Source: Codonopsis lanceolata (Eukaryota > Streptophyta > Magnoliopsida > Asterales > Campanulaceae). From it: a DNA stretch of 64,000 bases. The DNA is taken from contig CM028384.1 in NCBI GenBank assembly GCA_013146195.2, forward strand, positions 76,542,728 through 76,606,727, in the 5' to 3' direction. The notes beneath the pieces are model-generated. The model was given only the letters and a program-made list of their open reading frames with translations, searched no databases and was not told the origin of the DNA. How positions within the stretch are numbered: the stretch's first letter is position 1; every line of letters begins with the position of its first letter. The position numbers and the translations under genes are program-made. Below are positions 13,001 through 22,950 of this stretch, one piece after another.

Positions 13001-15193
13001 GTCAACATGTAGTGATGTTTTTCATTCATTTATCAATTTTTTTGTAATGTGTTCCATTTTGTTTTGCATTTGTTTTTTTTTGGGTGTAGAAGCAATTCTT
13101 TTCATTTTTGATGATGAACTTTACTAAAATCTGACTGAGAGATTACTTTAATTTCAACTAAAAAGTGTGTTATTCTTCATTGCATAACTTGGAAAGCGAA
13201 GATCAACAATTATTAATGTCTTTCATTCTGAATTTAAGTATTTGGACTAGATATAAATTTCTTATTGTCTCCAGTGCATCAAATGACCTAATATTGTTTC
13301 TTTCAGTTAGATATTCATACATTTATGATTGTTGTGCTTATGGTTTCCTTAGTTTATGAGTTGGAGTTGACTAAAGGTGAGTATTAGTCGTGCAGACATA
13401 CATCTGAATGGTAAATATATATAGGTCTGTCGATAATTATATACGACATATCTGCCCATTGTTTCGCCAAACCGTTTTACGCTCACTTATGGCTTGTTTA
13501 TCACTTCGTCAATTGTCATATAAAATTTATCATCAGTACTATATATTTTGTACAATTGAGCTGTATATTTGTGCATGGTGCGGGCAAAAGTACGCATCTG
13601 CATCTTTGTACAATCCTAGTCCAGCTTTCAAAGTAAATAAAGTAAAAATTTATAGGTTTTTAAGAACAGATTAGTGTCCTTGAGTTGATATTTGTGACAC
13701 ATTCTCACACTACTATCCTAGGTTCTCTTGTTCAAATTGAGGGTTAAACTTATAATTTCTTGAAAATTGTAAGTTTAATCTCAGAGAAAGGACTCTCTTA
13801 GTGGAACTTCCAAAATAGGGACAAGAGACTCTAGGAATAGGTTTGAGGGAGGGGGTAAGTTAATTTTGAAGGTATCTTTGGGATTATAAAGAGGGTTTTC
13901 TTGGAATTGCAGGTAAAGAATGTGATAGAGAAACCTTACAATGATCATCTCCCGTTGATTGAAGCAAGCAGGTTTGTGGGAAAGTCTGGCAAAAGCCATT
14001 ATTTTTGTTAGTTTAGCACCTATTATTCTGCACTCATTTACAGAAAATTTGGCCAGTACAGTAATGGCATCTGATCTAATGGAAGAGTTTTCTTTAATTG
14101 ACTGACATAAGGCTATTGAAATCCTTAAAATCACATCTTTGCAATGCTCTTTTGCAGCATGAAAACTTTCAGGCTCTGCTTAGTTTGCATTTTCACATCT
14201 AGATTTTCTATAGAACAAGGAGAATAGAGTTGAGGAAAAAAGGAAAAGTGGAATCAGAAATGAAAAACTATAAGCAAGCAGTACTTCCCTGCTCAATATG
14301 AAATAATATTCACTTGATCTGTAAGGCTATTCATCAACCTAAAAAAATGGTAACATTTTTTCATCATTTTGTATTGCAGTGTTTTAAAATTCAGTTTCAC
14401 TGTTATGAGTCAAAGTTAGTGGTTAAGATAGCGAGCTGATAAATGTAGGCTAATGATCAGCCATCTCCACTATTGAAGTCAGTGCGTCTGGATTGCTAAA
14501 AATGAAATCAGCCTATGACGGGATTGCTAACAGTGAAATCTGCCTATGATGACTCACAATTATTTTTTTTGTGTGTGCAAGAAGCTCCAAAACCCGTAGA
14601 GATACTTGCATTATGCCATGTTAAAATTTTTAAAATTTATATTTGGAAGTGCCAAAGAAAAGGATAGCGATGGAAACATGATAGAGTGGATCACTGGATC
14701 GATGCCATTGAATCATTTTTCCTTCAGTTAGCACCAACTCCAAGTGAAGTGATTCTGTTTCAAGTGCTGTGACCGAGAAGCTTAACCGTGATTGTGCCCT
14801 TTGGGGGGCTCATTTTGAAAAGGGAATCAAGCCTTAATACAATATTCGCTAGTCTAGAGACTAGAACTAGGATGGTAAATGTACATTCTTGAATTTATTT
14901 ACGATCTATAGGGTGCTCCCAACTATCCTTTGGCCAATTAATTATTACAAATGAATCAACTTTTCAGTCTATATTTATTTTGTGACACTGGGTCTATTGC
15001 ATCATTGTATTGTTGTTATGAACAAAATTATGATTATAATTTGTAATGAACTTGCAGGTTATGTAACATGGACATTATTTCGCAAGTGCAGCAAGTCATT
15101 TGCTTTGCTTTCCATGACAGCAGATTGCTTATGGAAACGTGTCAAGAAGCTAAGAATATGAGGAAGATTGTGACGCTCTTTTACCTTGACTGA
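3794..15193 (+). CDS. DprA/SMF-like Rossmann-fold protein, probably plastid-targeted (6 exons)
   Basis: Exons: 3794-3997, 9737-9859, 10833-10949, 11104-11253, 13914-13972, 15058-15193. All introns are GT-AG and all phases agree, giving 262 residues. Residues 1-68 are Ser/Pro-rich with few acidic residues, as in a chloroplast transit peptide. The core shows SIGFFGTRNMGF (about 121-132) and TSGASGTNAAVIRGAL (about 154-169). These match in order and spacing the nucleotide-fold motifs of bacterial DprA/SMF (VGTR/GSR, then SGxAxGxDAAAHRGAL). The C terminus ends MRKIVTLFYLD. DprA loads RecA on single-stranded DNA in bacteria; the plant protein's role is not known to me, so only the fold-level call is safe. 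The ATG at 3794 is the first in frame; an upstream GTG is not credible. Intron 1 is long (5.7 kb) because of a LINE. The exon 1/2 junction is the least certain. Confidence 0.85.
4012..4043 (+). repeat. (CT)n microsatellite at the start of intron 1
   Basis: An uninterrupted CT run begins 15 bp after the predicted donor GT at 3998. Read through, it would add a Leu-Ser tail to exon 1, so the open frame beyond 3997 is intronic. Confidence 0.8.
4577..6571 (+). mobile_element. 5'-truncated LINE (L1-type) in intron 1
   Basis: Reverse-transcriptase motifs run in order: LDIEKAY (about 4612), GGLRQGDPLSPLLF (4768-4812), LLFADDTLVF (4924-4953, catalytic ADD) and YLSKGGRMTLIKSTLSNLP (5222-5277). A zf-RVT domain follows (about 5985-6180; WKSKAPSRVSFFTWEA, then CYLCKEDEEMTSHLLLHCP). 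The frame is broken near 4890, 5205 and 5555 and in several later places, so the element is dead. The 5' part (endonuclease, ORF1) is absent and the 3' end is an A-run at 6551-6560. An 8-bp AGATTGAA occurs at 4577-4584 and again at 6564-6571 and may be the target-site duplication. It lies in sense orientation in the intron, and the upstream boundary is uncertain by a few tens of bases. Confidence 0.85.
6572..9736 (+). other. Remainder of intron 1 of the DprA-like gene
   Basis: AT-rich intron sequence with no recognisable domain. It contains a poly-C tract near 9025-9045. Short open frames here (for example around 8007-8219) lack codon structure or homologous motifs. Nothing else could be supported. 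Confidence 0.4.
10143..10332 (+). mobile_element. tRNA-derived SINE in intron 2
   Basis: The head carries a pol III A-box-like TCAGCTGGTAG (about 10158) and a B-box-like AGTTCGAGTCC (about 10208). The body ends in an A-rich AACCAAAAA. It is flanked by a 17-bp direct repeat beginning TAAAGATGAAC (10126-10142 and 10333-10349) with one mismatch, the expected target-site duplication. It sits in sense orientation in the intron 9860-10832. No functional tRNA fold is expected. Confidence 0.8.
10555..10774 (+). mobile_element. SINE family 2, copy 1, in intron 2
   Basis: A 14-bp perfect target-site duplication, ACTGTAAGTTAATA, flanks it (10541-10554 and 10775-10788). The body holds a tRNA-like B-box block (GAGGTCGGGTGTTCAAGC), a second partial block (TCAAGCCTCGCCTCACCAG), a shared 3' module (TTAAGGGTTGGGGTA ... 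CCTCCAGCC) and a T/A-rich tail. The same head and 3' module occur at 37767-38168, so the two define a SINE family in this genome. Confidence 0.85.
11906..12139 (-). pseudogene. Possible copia-type gag fragment in intron 4
   Basis: A minus-strand open frame contains LPGESTLVDYMAKLHNLASM followed by GNSPVIHYVGQGL. This loosely resembles the conserved 'x-Y-x2-K-x2-N-L ... L-x-S-x-G-N-P' block of plant copia gag (UBN2-like) proteins. There is no second motif and no LTR nearby, so the call is tentative. A chance frame is the main alternative. Confidence 0.3.
12140..13913 (+). other. Rest of intron 4, nothing recognised
   Basis: AT-rich sequence between exons 4 and 5 (the intron is 11254-13913). 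The stretch 12560-12900 carries words such as AGGGTTTGG and a repeated CAAAAGGGATCC (12640-12680) that look transposon-derived, but no termini could be paired. No coding signal. Confidence 0.4.
13973..15057 (+). other. Intron 5 of the DprA-like gene
   Basis: AT-rich, GT-AG bounded. A short tandem-like repetition around 14485-14545 (GGATTGCTAA ... TGAAATCWGCCTATGA, twice) is the only structure noticed. Confidence 0.5.
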
Positions 15194-16196
15194 TTGGGGG
15201 TAGCGAGCAAATTCTTCTGTTCAACTGTCTATATATTGTTTTAGAGAGGTACAGGTGCCCTTTTGTCCGTGAATTAGATGGAACAGATACTGATTTCGCT
15301 GAGCGTTTGAATATTAGTTGTTGATGGATAACAGTAGCCTTTTTGTTGTTAATAGCAAAATGAAAGAATTCTAGAGCTGTACTAGAGGCAACTTATGGCC
15401 AACATCCATTTCCCTCCCCCTGCCAGTATTTTTTGACAACAGCTAGAAGCACTTTGTATACAGATTCTTGTTGAGACTTGAGATAGATATGCAATGGACT
15501 TCTGTTGGTTTGTTTGGTACTGTGAAGAAGTGGAGGGACAAAAAAGAGAAATAAAAAACTGGAAGGACCGAAAGGAGAAATCAAAAAGTGGAGGGGTGAG
15601 ATATTGGATGAAAAACTTGGGTTGGGGAAAACTTAAAAGCTAGCTCCATTCTCCAATTCATTAATATATTACTCCCTCCGTCTCAAAATTATTGTCTCGG
15701 TTGACTTGTCGCACGGTTTAAGAAAATATATTTGACTTGATTATTAATAGGGTTAAATGCATCGTTGGTCCCTGAACTTTGGCCCTTCATACGGTAGGTC
15801 CCTGATCTTTAAAGTGTATCACCACTGACCTAAGTACTTAATTTTCGTCCGCCGGTGGTCCCTAATCCTAACTTCGTTAATAAATTATCGTTATCTGATC
15901 ATGTGCTACCCACGTGCATCAATTTGCTAACTTATAAACTTGAAGGACGATCCTGAAACTATCATCAAACACAATTCCCAAACTGGGACAATTATCTAAT
16001 TAATGTAGATTGTGAATGTTTCCACTTTCCAGATACGATTGAAAATTCTCGTTAACCCCAAGAAACCCAGTTAAAATCCAATTCTCTTTGCACAAAATAT
16101 TATTGTTGTTTTTTTGTCCGAATCAACACAACCCACTTTGGATTTTTTTTCCTTTAATCAGATAAATTTAATACCCACTCCCTAATTTCTCAATAT

Positions 16197-16740
16197 TCAG
16201 ATTCTCCAAATACCCAACTCCACGATTTTCCCAGAAAAACGAAACAGGAATTCCCTGAAAAAAAAAAAGATACATGAATTCCAATTAGCGTTTTCTCTCT
16301 CTCTTCTTCCCGAGTCATGCCATCTTCCTCCGGCTCCACACCCAGCCTCGTCATCTTTTTCCATGGCCACCATAGCCACCATCTCTGATTCTCCGGCCAA
16401 AACCCCCCTCAACAGAGTCGGCAAAGCTCCGCCTTCTCCAAACGAGCTTGTTCCAGATCGATCTTCATCACCATCACGCACCATGTCAGGCAGGCCTCCT
16501 TTCTGTCCTCTATCCACACTCATCATAATCGCCGAGGCTGGAGGCGCGACGGAGAGAGAAAGCGGAAGATGTGGTGGTGGTGGAGCGGAGGTGGGAGAGG
16601 GTTGTGGATGGGAGGAGGGTGGTGGTGATGATGATGCTGTTGTCGCTACCATTTTTGAAAGAGAATGAACAGACGAGAGAAATGGCTACCATTTTTTGAA
16701 ACAATTTGTCAATGGCTCTGCACTTGGCCACTAGACGGGA
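16197..16740 (-). pseudogene. Possible captured gene fragment inside the MULE
   Basis: The only GC-rich island in the element. On the minus strand an open frame (16197-16652) begins with a Pro/Ser/His-rich segment (SSPPPSSHPQPSP), and the plus strand has an open frame too (16363-16668). Both may be artefacts of composition. Pack-MULEs often carry such GC-rich host pieces, but I recognise no domain, so origin and strand are open. Confidence 0.3.
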
Positions 16741-16891
16741 GAAATGACGGAGAGCCTGGGTTGGGGAAGAAAAAAGGGTAAGATTTCATCATGAGCCCTT
16801 ATATTTTTCAAACTTTCAGGATCTTCCTTCAAGTTTATAAGTTATTAAATTACACTCTTTTTGGTGCACGTGGGTAGCACATGATCCATAA

Positions 16892-17756
16892 TAGGGGTGA
16901 GCTTGGTCCGGTTCGGTCTACTTTTTTGGAAAAACTGAGAACCAGACTGCACCAATAGTCCTGGTTCTTAAAAATATAGAACCAGACCAACCCAATATGT
17001 TCGAGAACCAATACATTGGTCCTGGCCCGTAACCAATTGAAGACGCATTTGAGAATCGTGACTGCACTCAATACGATGAGTATCTTTGATCAAGAGGATA
17101 ACTAGATTTTCTAAAAAACAATGATCAATAATCAAATCATGTTCTTCCTTCATACAACATTTTGTTGGGTTCGTTGTTCTTATGAAAATAAACTAAATAT
17201 AAAAATCATTACTTCCAAATTAATAAAGAGAAATGAAAAATAAAGTTGTAAGGAAATTTATTGCAAGTCATCTTCCTATCTGATCCCCTTATGGTTAATT
17301 TAATTAATTTACAGGTAACAATCCTTCAAACTAATAATGTTTGGAATCACAAAAAGAGGCAGAAAATTAATTAATAGGGAAGAACAATGTTTTCCCTCCT
17401 ATTTTCTCTTTAATCAAATAAGGAAACTTGGTTGAATATTGAATCAAATTATTATATATTTTCTTTAGGTTGTAAGTTGTATCACTTTTATTATCTTCTT
17501 ATCAACATATATATATATATATAAATTATACTATATTAGTATACTATATATAATAAAATAATAATAAATACACATTGGTTCGGTTCGGTCCGGTTCTGCG
17601 TTTTTGGTTTCTGGAACCGGGGACCGACCCAATTGTCTGGTTCTGTAAAAATTCAGATCCAGAACCAATCAAAAGTATTGATCCGGTCCATTTTTAACTG
17701 GTCTGGTCCGGTTCCATTGGTCCGGTCCGGTTCCAGAAAACTTCTGCTCACCCCTA
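16892..17756. mobile_element. Nonautonomous hAT element inside the MULE right TIR
   Basis: Perfect 11-bp termini TAGGGGTGAGC/GCTCACCCCTA, flanked by the 8-bp direct repeat ATCCATAA (16884-16891 and 17757-17764). Excising it joins the two halves of the MULE TIR, which proves the insertion order. Subterminal regions repeat GGTTCGGTCCGG and GAACCAGACC words in inverse orientation; the centre is AT-rich. No transposase. Confidence 0.92.
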
Positions 17757-19619
17757 ATCCATAACGGTAATTTATTAACGGAGTTAGGGCTAGGGACCAC
17801 CGGCGGACGAAAATTGAGTACTTAGGTCAGTGGTGATACACTTTGAAGATCATGGACCTACCGTGTGAAAGACCAAAGTTCAGGGACTAATGGTGCATTT
17901 AACCCTTATTAATATTAATTTGATGTGTAGTTTACTTAAAACTCATGTGTATGTGACTTATAATTAAAGTGTGATGAAAAAATAAGAGTAAAATGGTAAA
18001 AGTGTTCTAAAAAAAGAAAGTTTCAAACAATACAATTATTTTGGGACGGACGAAAAAAGAAAGCAGGATAATAATTTTGGGAAGAGGGAGTACTATATTA
18101 GGCTTTGTCTATTTAGTGGAAGAGAAACCCTTAACGTAACACCTGATTTTTTAAATGTAACACCATTTAATGAATAAAATTACTTAAGTACCTCTCTAGA
18201 CAATTAATTGTAAACCAACCCTTCATTTACTCTTCCAACTAGTGGTGGCAAAATATGCCCATGCCCATATGCCCGCCCAGACCGCCCACAAAAATATGGG
18301 TATGGGCACACTTAAATTTTAATATGGGCTCAAATGGGCATGCCCATTTAGACCATCAAATTGTATGGGCGCAATATGGGCATAGATGGGCGCCCAGATT
18401 TTCAACTCGCTAATTGCGTCGTCAATCACGTTCTACGCTTCACACCTCTCACGCCACCGCCATCGGCATCTCTCTCTCAAATTTGTCATCGCCTCCATCT
18501 CCGATTGTCTCCATCTCCAAGCAAACTCGCCGGCACTCCTTCCCTATCGCCAAGCAACCTCGTCTCCACTCGCCATCTCAATTTCGCAAATTTTGAGACC
18601 TAGAGCTTGAAATTGAAAACGCCTCCTCCGACACTCTCTATTGGGGAGACCAGAGGTATTGTTCCGCTATTGCGTAAATCATTTAGTGAACCTAGCCCAC
18701 GTCCCGCTATTGCGTAAATCGAGAAATCTTCTCATCCCAAAGAACCATTGCGACTTCTTGCTATTGTTTCACACCTGAGGTAATCTTTGTGATTTCAAAT
18801 AGTTGTTTTTGAATTATGCATGATTCAACCTTGTGTTCCCTAACCTAATTATTATGATTAAGGCATACTTCCTTGATGAAATGTGAATGGACAAATATTT
18901 TGCCTAACATTGACTGAAAGGTGTCTGAGAAACCATATGCAATATAAGAAACCTTTTATGAGGTACACATTATACTTGCAAAATCTTGTGTTGCATCCGG
19001 TAATGACAAGATTGTTGAACATATAGTGTGAACTTTGTCTACGATCCAATGAAATGTTAACTAACAATACCTTTTTTCCTCGTAATTATTCCAACGTAAA
19101 TCCCTATTTTCAATCTCGTTGCGCTTTGTTTTTTGGACAAACTAAGAATCTTTAAAGACTATCACATTATCATCCCTGTTTAGAATTATTCTGACACCAG
19201 TTCCCAGTTATGTTGTAACATGTGCTTGAAGAGAATAAAGTCATACTTATCTATCGGAAAAAGAATTTTCTGGTTTGATATAGGGTCTCAATACAGTTCC
19301 TCTGCTTTCTTAACATGATATTTTACGTTTTGTGTTTTTCAACATTAAGTACATATACTTTGAAAATTGTAACAACTGCTTTGATCCTTATTTTGACGTT
19401 GTTTATGTTTGCTTGGGATCATGGCTTATCTTTAAATGGATTTTGAACTTAAATCTCGAAAATCATTGTTGCGCACCTTACATGCATCACCCATATGCTT
19501 GATCATCGTTATAGACTCCTCGACTCATCGAATAGCCGACATTCTCAGAACACCATCAAACTTGAATGTACGGACAATAAACTTTTGAGATTGTATATAG
19601 TTGGGAAACAATTAAGAAG

Positions 19620-20019
19620 ATGGAAAAAGTTTGTGAATTTTGTGCGACAGTGAGGTCGCTTATTCATCGCAAGGCGTATGCCGCACATCTTTGTCTGTCT
19701 GTGATGCTAAAGTTCACTCACCAATCCTCTTTCAAGTCGGCATCCGAGAACACTTGTGTGTGAGTCTTGCAAATATCGCCCTACTTATGTTCGATGCTAT
19801 GATCATCAGTTGTTTATGTGTCGTGGCTGTGAAAGCCAACATGGTTTCTCTTCTCAACATCGGAAACAAGTTATTAGTAGTTATATGGGTTGCCTTTCTG
19901 TTCATGATTTAGCGATACTATGGGGTTTCGACCTTAATGATTTTGGTGCTAGTAAGAATCTTCATAATCGTTTGTTTCCACTTCAAGTACATCTCAGAAA
20001 TGTAGGTGTCACAGCTTAA
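19620..20019 (+). pseudogene. Captured CONSTANS-like B-box zinc-finger fragment
   Basis: From the ATG at 19620 the frame reads MEKVCEFC, then HRKAYAAHLCLS. After a 1-base loss near 19700 it would continue into CDAKVHS; a second shift leads to LCVSCKYRPTYVRC (called MCESCKYRPTYVRC in the frame from 19756), FMCRGCESQHG and ISSYMGCLSVHDLAILWGFD. These are the two tandem B-boxes and the following segment of COL/BBX transcription factors. Besides the frameshifts, one zinc ligand of B-box 1 appears changed (the usual Y-C-K-A-D is H-R-K-A-Y). No CCT domain is present. It lies within the hAT element, so it is a transduplicated dead fragment rather than a host gene. Confidence 0.82.
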
Positions 20020-20110
20020 GCCCTAGAAGTCAACATTTGGTGCCGAATCAAGTGGGACCACGAAGTGGATATTTGAAGGTAGGCACTAAGAATTTTCTCA
20101 AGTTTTTTTT

Positions 20111-20273
20111 GGATTATTCTGTATATCCCCAAGGATAACACTTGTATTTTTCTGTTCTTCCCATTTCACGGAAGTAAAACAATGTCTTGTTTGGATTATT
20201 CTGTATATCCCCAAGGATAACACTTGTATTTTTCTGTTCTTCCCATTTCACGGAAGTAAAACAATGTCTTTTG
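20111..20273. repeat. 82-bp tandem duplication inside the Pack-hAT
   Basis: Two adjacent, nearly identical copies start GGATTATTCTGTATATCCCC at 20111 and 20193 (period 82). The near-identity implies a recent duplication, or an assembly or slippage artefact. Confidence 0.9.
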
Positions 20274-20345
20274 AAGCACATATTTGTGTTACTTTAGTTG
20301 TTCTTATTGAAATGGTAGGCCATTTTGCTTTTATAAATATCTCAA

Positions 20346-20815
20346 ACCAAACCTGGAGCCTGACCATATAGAATCGTGGGTAAAGGAGTTCAAGGTATAC
20401 TAAAGTTTTATTTTTGGTTTTTAAGTGGAGGATAACTCTAGGCTTGGGCACCATTTACTCGCTTGGCACAATGTATTTTGATATGTTTTTATGAAGTAAG
20501 AACACTTTTAATAACTAAACCGACCGAGTACATAAATGCAGGATGGCAATGTGCAGCCATACAAGAAGTCTCAACCTATACCGAAGTCAATGATGAGCCT
20601 GTTAAGGTGGTTGTTTCAAAGCTTGCAGACATTGTTTTCAATTAGGGAAAAATGGTGTGTATAAGCACTAGTATTAACCATTGCTTTTTCTATTTTTTGA
20701 GGACTTATCGTCAATTTTTTCTCGCATCAACAACTAATACCTTGGTAATTTTTCATTCTCAGCTTCTAATAGAGTTCTATGCGCCTTGGTGCATAGGTGC
20801 TGGTAGTAAGTACAT
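20346..20815 (+). pseudogene. Captured protein disulfide isomerase (PDI) fragment
   Basis: Three exon-like blocks keep the PDI order. 20346-20394 reads NLEPDHIESWVKEFK before a GT. 20542 onward reads DGNVQPYKKSQPIP and, after a 1-base shift, EVNDEPVKVVVSKLADIVFN (a TAG follows where Ser/Lys is expected). 20763 onward reads LLIEFYAPWC. These match the b'-to-a' junction of plant PDIs, including the thioredoxin active-site lead APWC. The CGHC centre itself is destroyed (APWC-IGAGSK). Intron-like gaps persist, so genomic DNA rather than cDNA was captured. It is dead. Confidence 0.85.
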
Positions 20816-21044
20816 TGTGATTTTTGAGGAATGTTAGTGATTTTTGTAGAAGAAAATGATTTTTTTGTAATTTTTATAGTTATTTGATAATTGCATGTTA
20901 ATGAGTAAATGGGCGCCCATGCCCATTTAGTGCCCGCCCATATATGCCCATGTTATTAAATGGGCACTTACTTGCCCGCCCATTTGAGCCCGTTGCCCAT
21001 TTAGGCCCGCCCACGCCCGCCCATTTGCCACCTCTACTTCCAAC

Positions 21045-21823
21045 CAACCACCCACTCCAATTTACTCCCACCTAACCTAACTCAACTAAGACTAACAATC
21101 CTAACTCATCCAATTTCATCTTTTCATCTCTCTTTCAAAAAATCTCCAAACTCACTCGCTCTGGATGACGATGCAAATGCTAACTAAGACAATGCTAGCA
21201 AGAAGGATGATTATTATAAAGTGATAAAATTCTATATAACAACAATCTATATATATACACTCAAATACATAAGTTTTTTTATTTAAAAAAGACATGCTTT
21301 TTTACAAAAATTAAAAACAACCGCTACATAGTAGCGGTTTTTATTGACAAACAACCGCTGAATAATAGCGGTATTTATATAACACAACCGTTAACAACTT
21401 GTGGTACCTTTTATGAAATACCGCTACCATGTAACGGTAATTTTGTGTCACATCCGTAGAAGGATGGGATAATGGTAGTTTTACCCAACAATCGGTGTTC
21501 CGTAGCGTTTGTTTTAACCGAATTTGAAAAAAAAATAATGAAACGACAGAGAATAGACATCTCTGAATAATCAAATTCTTCATTGCATGTAATTGGAAAA
21601 ACTAATTCAAACAACACATTGAAACACCAAAGATGCTATAGAGTTAGAGAGAGAGAGAGAGGGAGAGAGAGAGAGAGATAGAGATAGAGAGAGAGAGATT
21701 CAGAATTTGTGAGCCTACAGAGAGAGAAGGTGCTCGCGTCGATTGGAGGGAGTGAGAGAGAAGACTGAGAGTGTAACACCCGGGAATTGCATATTTTATT
21801 AATTGTGTATTAGGGTGCATTAG
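21045..21823. other. Intergenic with small inverted repeats and a (GA)n tract
   Basis: 21319-21339 is a near-perfect hairpin (AACCGCTA ... TAGCGGTT), with related CCGCT/AGCGG pairs at 21353-21371 and 21420-21437. Such clustered short motifs are typical of CACTA subterminal DNA, but no CACTA terminus was found. 21643-21700 is a GA/TAGA microsatellite. No gene. Confidence 0.5.
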
Positions 21824-22885
21824 TGTTGAATCTTGCATGAAATTAGATTCGCTTAAAATCATTCCACTTGATTGTCAGCCAAGAATTTAAATTATCTTTG
21901 GTCAACCCGAAATTATTTTGTCAGTTATTCGCTTCAGCTGAACTTAACGTTTTTAGTGTCAGTTTGTTTTCCTTATTTAATTGATCAACTACTTGTACTG
22001 AAACTTTCCTACTTTGTGTTTTTGGTAGATATTCTGCTAGATAATATTTCACAGGATCTTTTGAGATCTTGCATCTGCCAAACACATTTTCAAATTCAAA
22101 ATGTGTTCCTAACGGGTTACTCTTGAAGACTATCTATAAATACCCTCTGGAAGTATTCTTGAAGAAATACGATACAATACAATTTTACAGAAGTCTCAAG
22201 CCATTACACTTTCAAGAAATTTCTCTGTGACTTAGTCTTCTTAGAAAAACATTAGCTAGATACTCTTCTTTGCTTAATTCTTTCTAGTTATTGTTTAGGC
22301 AAACACTGAGTGATTCTACCTCATATCTTTTGAAATCAGTTAGTTTGTCTCACGAGTTTGATTGTTTCTCAATCATTCTCCACAAACACCGATCTTTTGT
22401 TGTACACTGATCCATTAGAGATCAAATAGATTTTTAATAAAATTAGTGCACTTCAAAAATCCAAGTCTGACCAACTTGGTAGTGGACGTAGCGCTTTATC
22501 TCGTGAACCACTTCAACTTATTTGTCACCAGCTTATATTCTGCAACCGACTCAACACTTAAGAAGTTTTTCAACTAATTAAGTGTCGGCCGGCTTAACAA
22601 AAATTGTTTGCTTAATTGTTCAGTTAAACTGTATTTCAGTTTCCTCTCTATATTCAGTGATCAACTTTAAAAGCTAACTTTCCTTGAAAACAGTTGTGTC
22701 CGCTAACTGACCAACTTTCATCAGCTTGAGCATTTTCAAAGTGTCAGCCAGCTGACCAATTTTCAGCTGACTGATAAAACTAGTTTTCCGCTGCCAAATT
22801 TACAAGTTTTATAAATCAACCCTCGAAGTTTTTATAAGGCTATTCACCCCCCCTCTAGCCTTATCTGTTGTCATCTGGACTAACA
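21824..22885 (+). mobile_element. Ty1/copia 5' LTR
   Basis: The LTR is placed from TGTTGAATC (21824) to GGACTAACA (22885), so it starts TGTT and ends AACA. A TATA box, TATAAATA, lies at 22135-22142. The primer-binding site TGGTATCAGAGC follows 2 bp after the end at 22888-22899 and matches the initiator-methionine tRNA 3' end used by plant copia elements. The right boundary is firm; the left one is inferred from the TGTT and could shift. The matching 3' LTR is not seen; it may lie in the N gap. Confidence 0.8.
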
Positions 22886-22950
22886 ATTGGTATCAGAGCC
22901 TTGCTTTTTGAAAAACTATTTTCCAAGCCTAACAGCTTGAAAGTACGATC

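Larger units (their letters stand above)
15750..17905. mobile_element. Nonautonomous MULE (Pack-MULE-like) with long TIRs
   Basis: Terminal inverted repeats start GGGTTAAATGCA and extend about 210 bp (15750-15959), pairing with 17757-17905 plus 16803-16891. The right TIR is interrupted by a hAT element. The flanking 9-bp direct repeat TTATTAATA (15741-15749 and 17906-17914) is the Mutator-class signature. No transposase is present. The unique interior (about 16200-16740) is conspicuously GC-rich and may be captured host DNA. The element is inserted in the Stowaway copy above. Confidence 0.9.
15672..18090. mobile_element. Stowaway-type MITE, split by nested insertions
   Basis: Tc1/mariner Stowaway termini CTCCCTCCGTCTCAAAATTA (15672) and the matching inverse ending GGGAAGAGGGAG (18090) face each other and are flanked by TA (15670-15671, 18091-18092). 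Only about 78 + 176 bp belong to this element. The 2.2 kb between are a MULE inserted with its own duplication. Related copies lie at 31616-31881, 61953-62209 and 62875-63129. Confidence 0.85.
18240..21036. mobile_element. Gene-carrying nonautonomous hAT element ('Pack-hAT')
   Basis: Termini TAGTGGTGGCAAA (18240) and TTTGCCACCTCTA (21036) are inverted with one mismatch and flanked by the 8-bp duplication CTTCCAAC (18232-18239, 21037-21044). Subterminal DNA is rich in the word TGGGC/GCCCA on both sides (18250-18395 and 20905-21030). No transposase is visible. The interior carries pieces of a B-box gene and of a protein disulfide isomerase gene (separate entries), a promoter/5'-UTR-like CT-rich region (18420-18620) and an 82-bp tandem duplication. 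About 2.8 kb. Confidence 0.9.

Noticed and set aside
19620..20019. A functional CONSTANS-like gene
   Set aside because: Frameshifts, changed zinc ligand, no CCT domain and location inside a hAT element.
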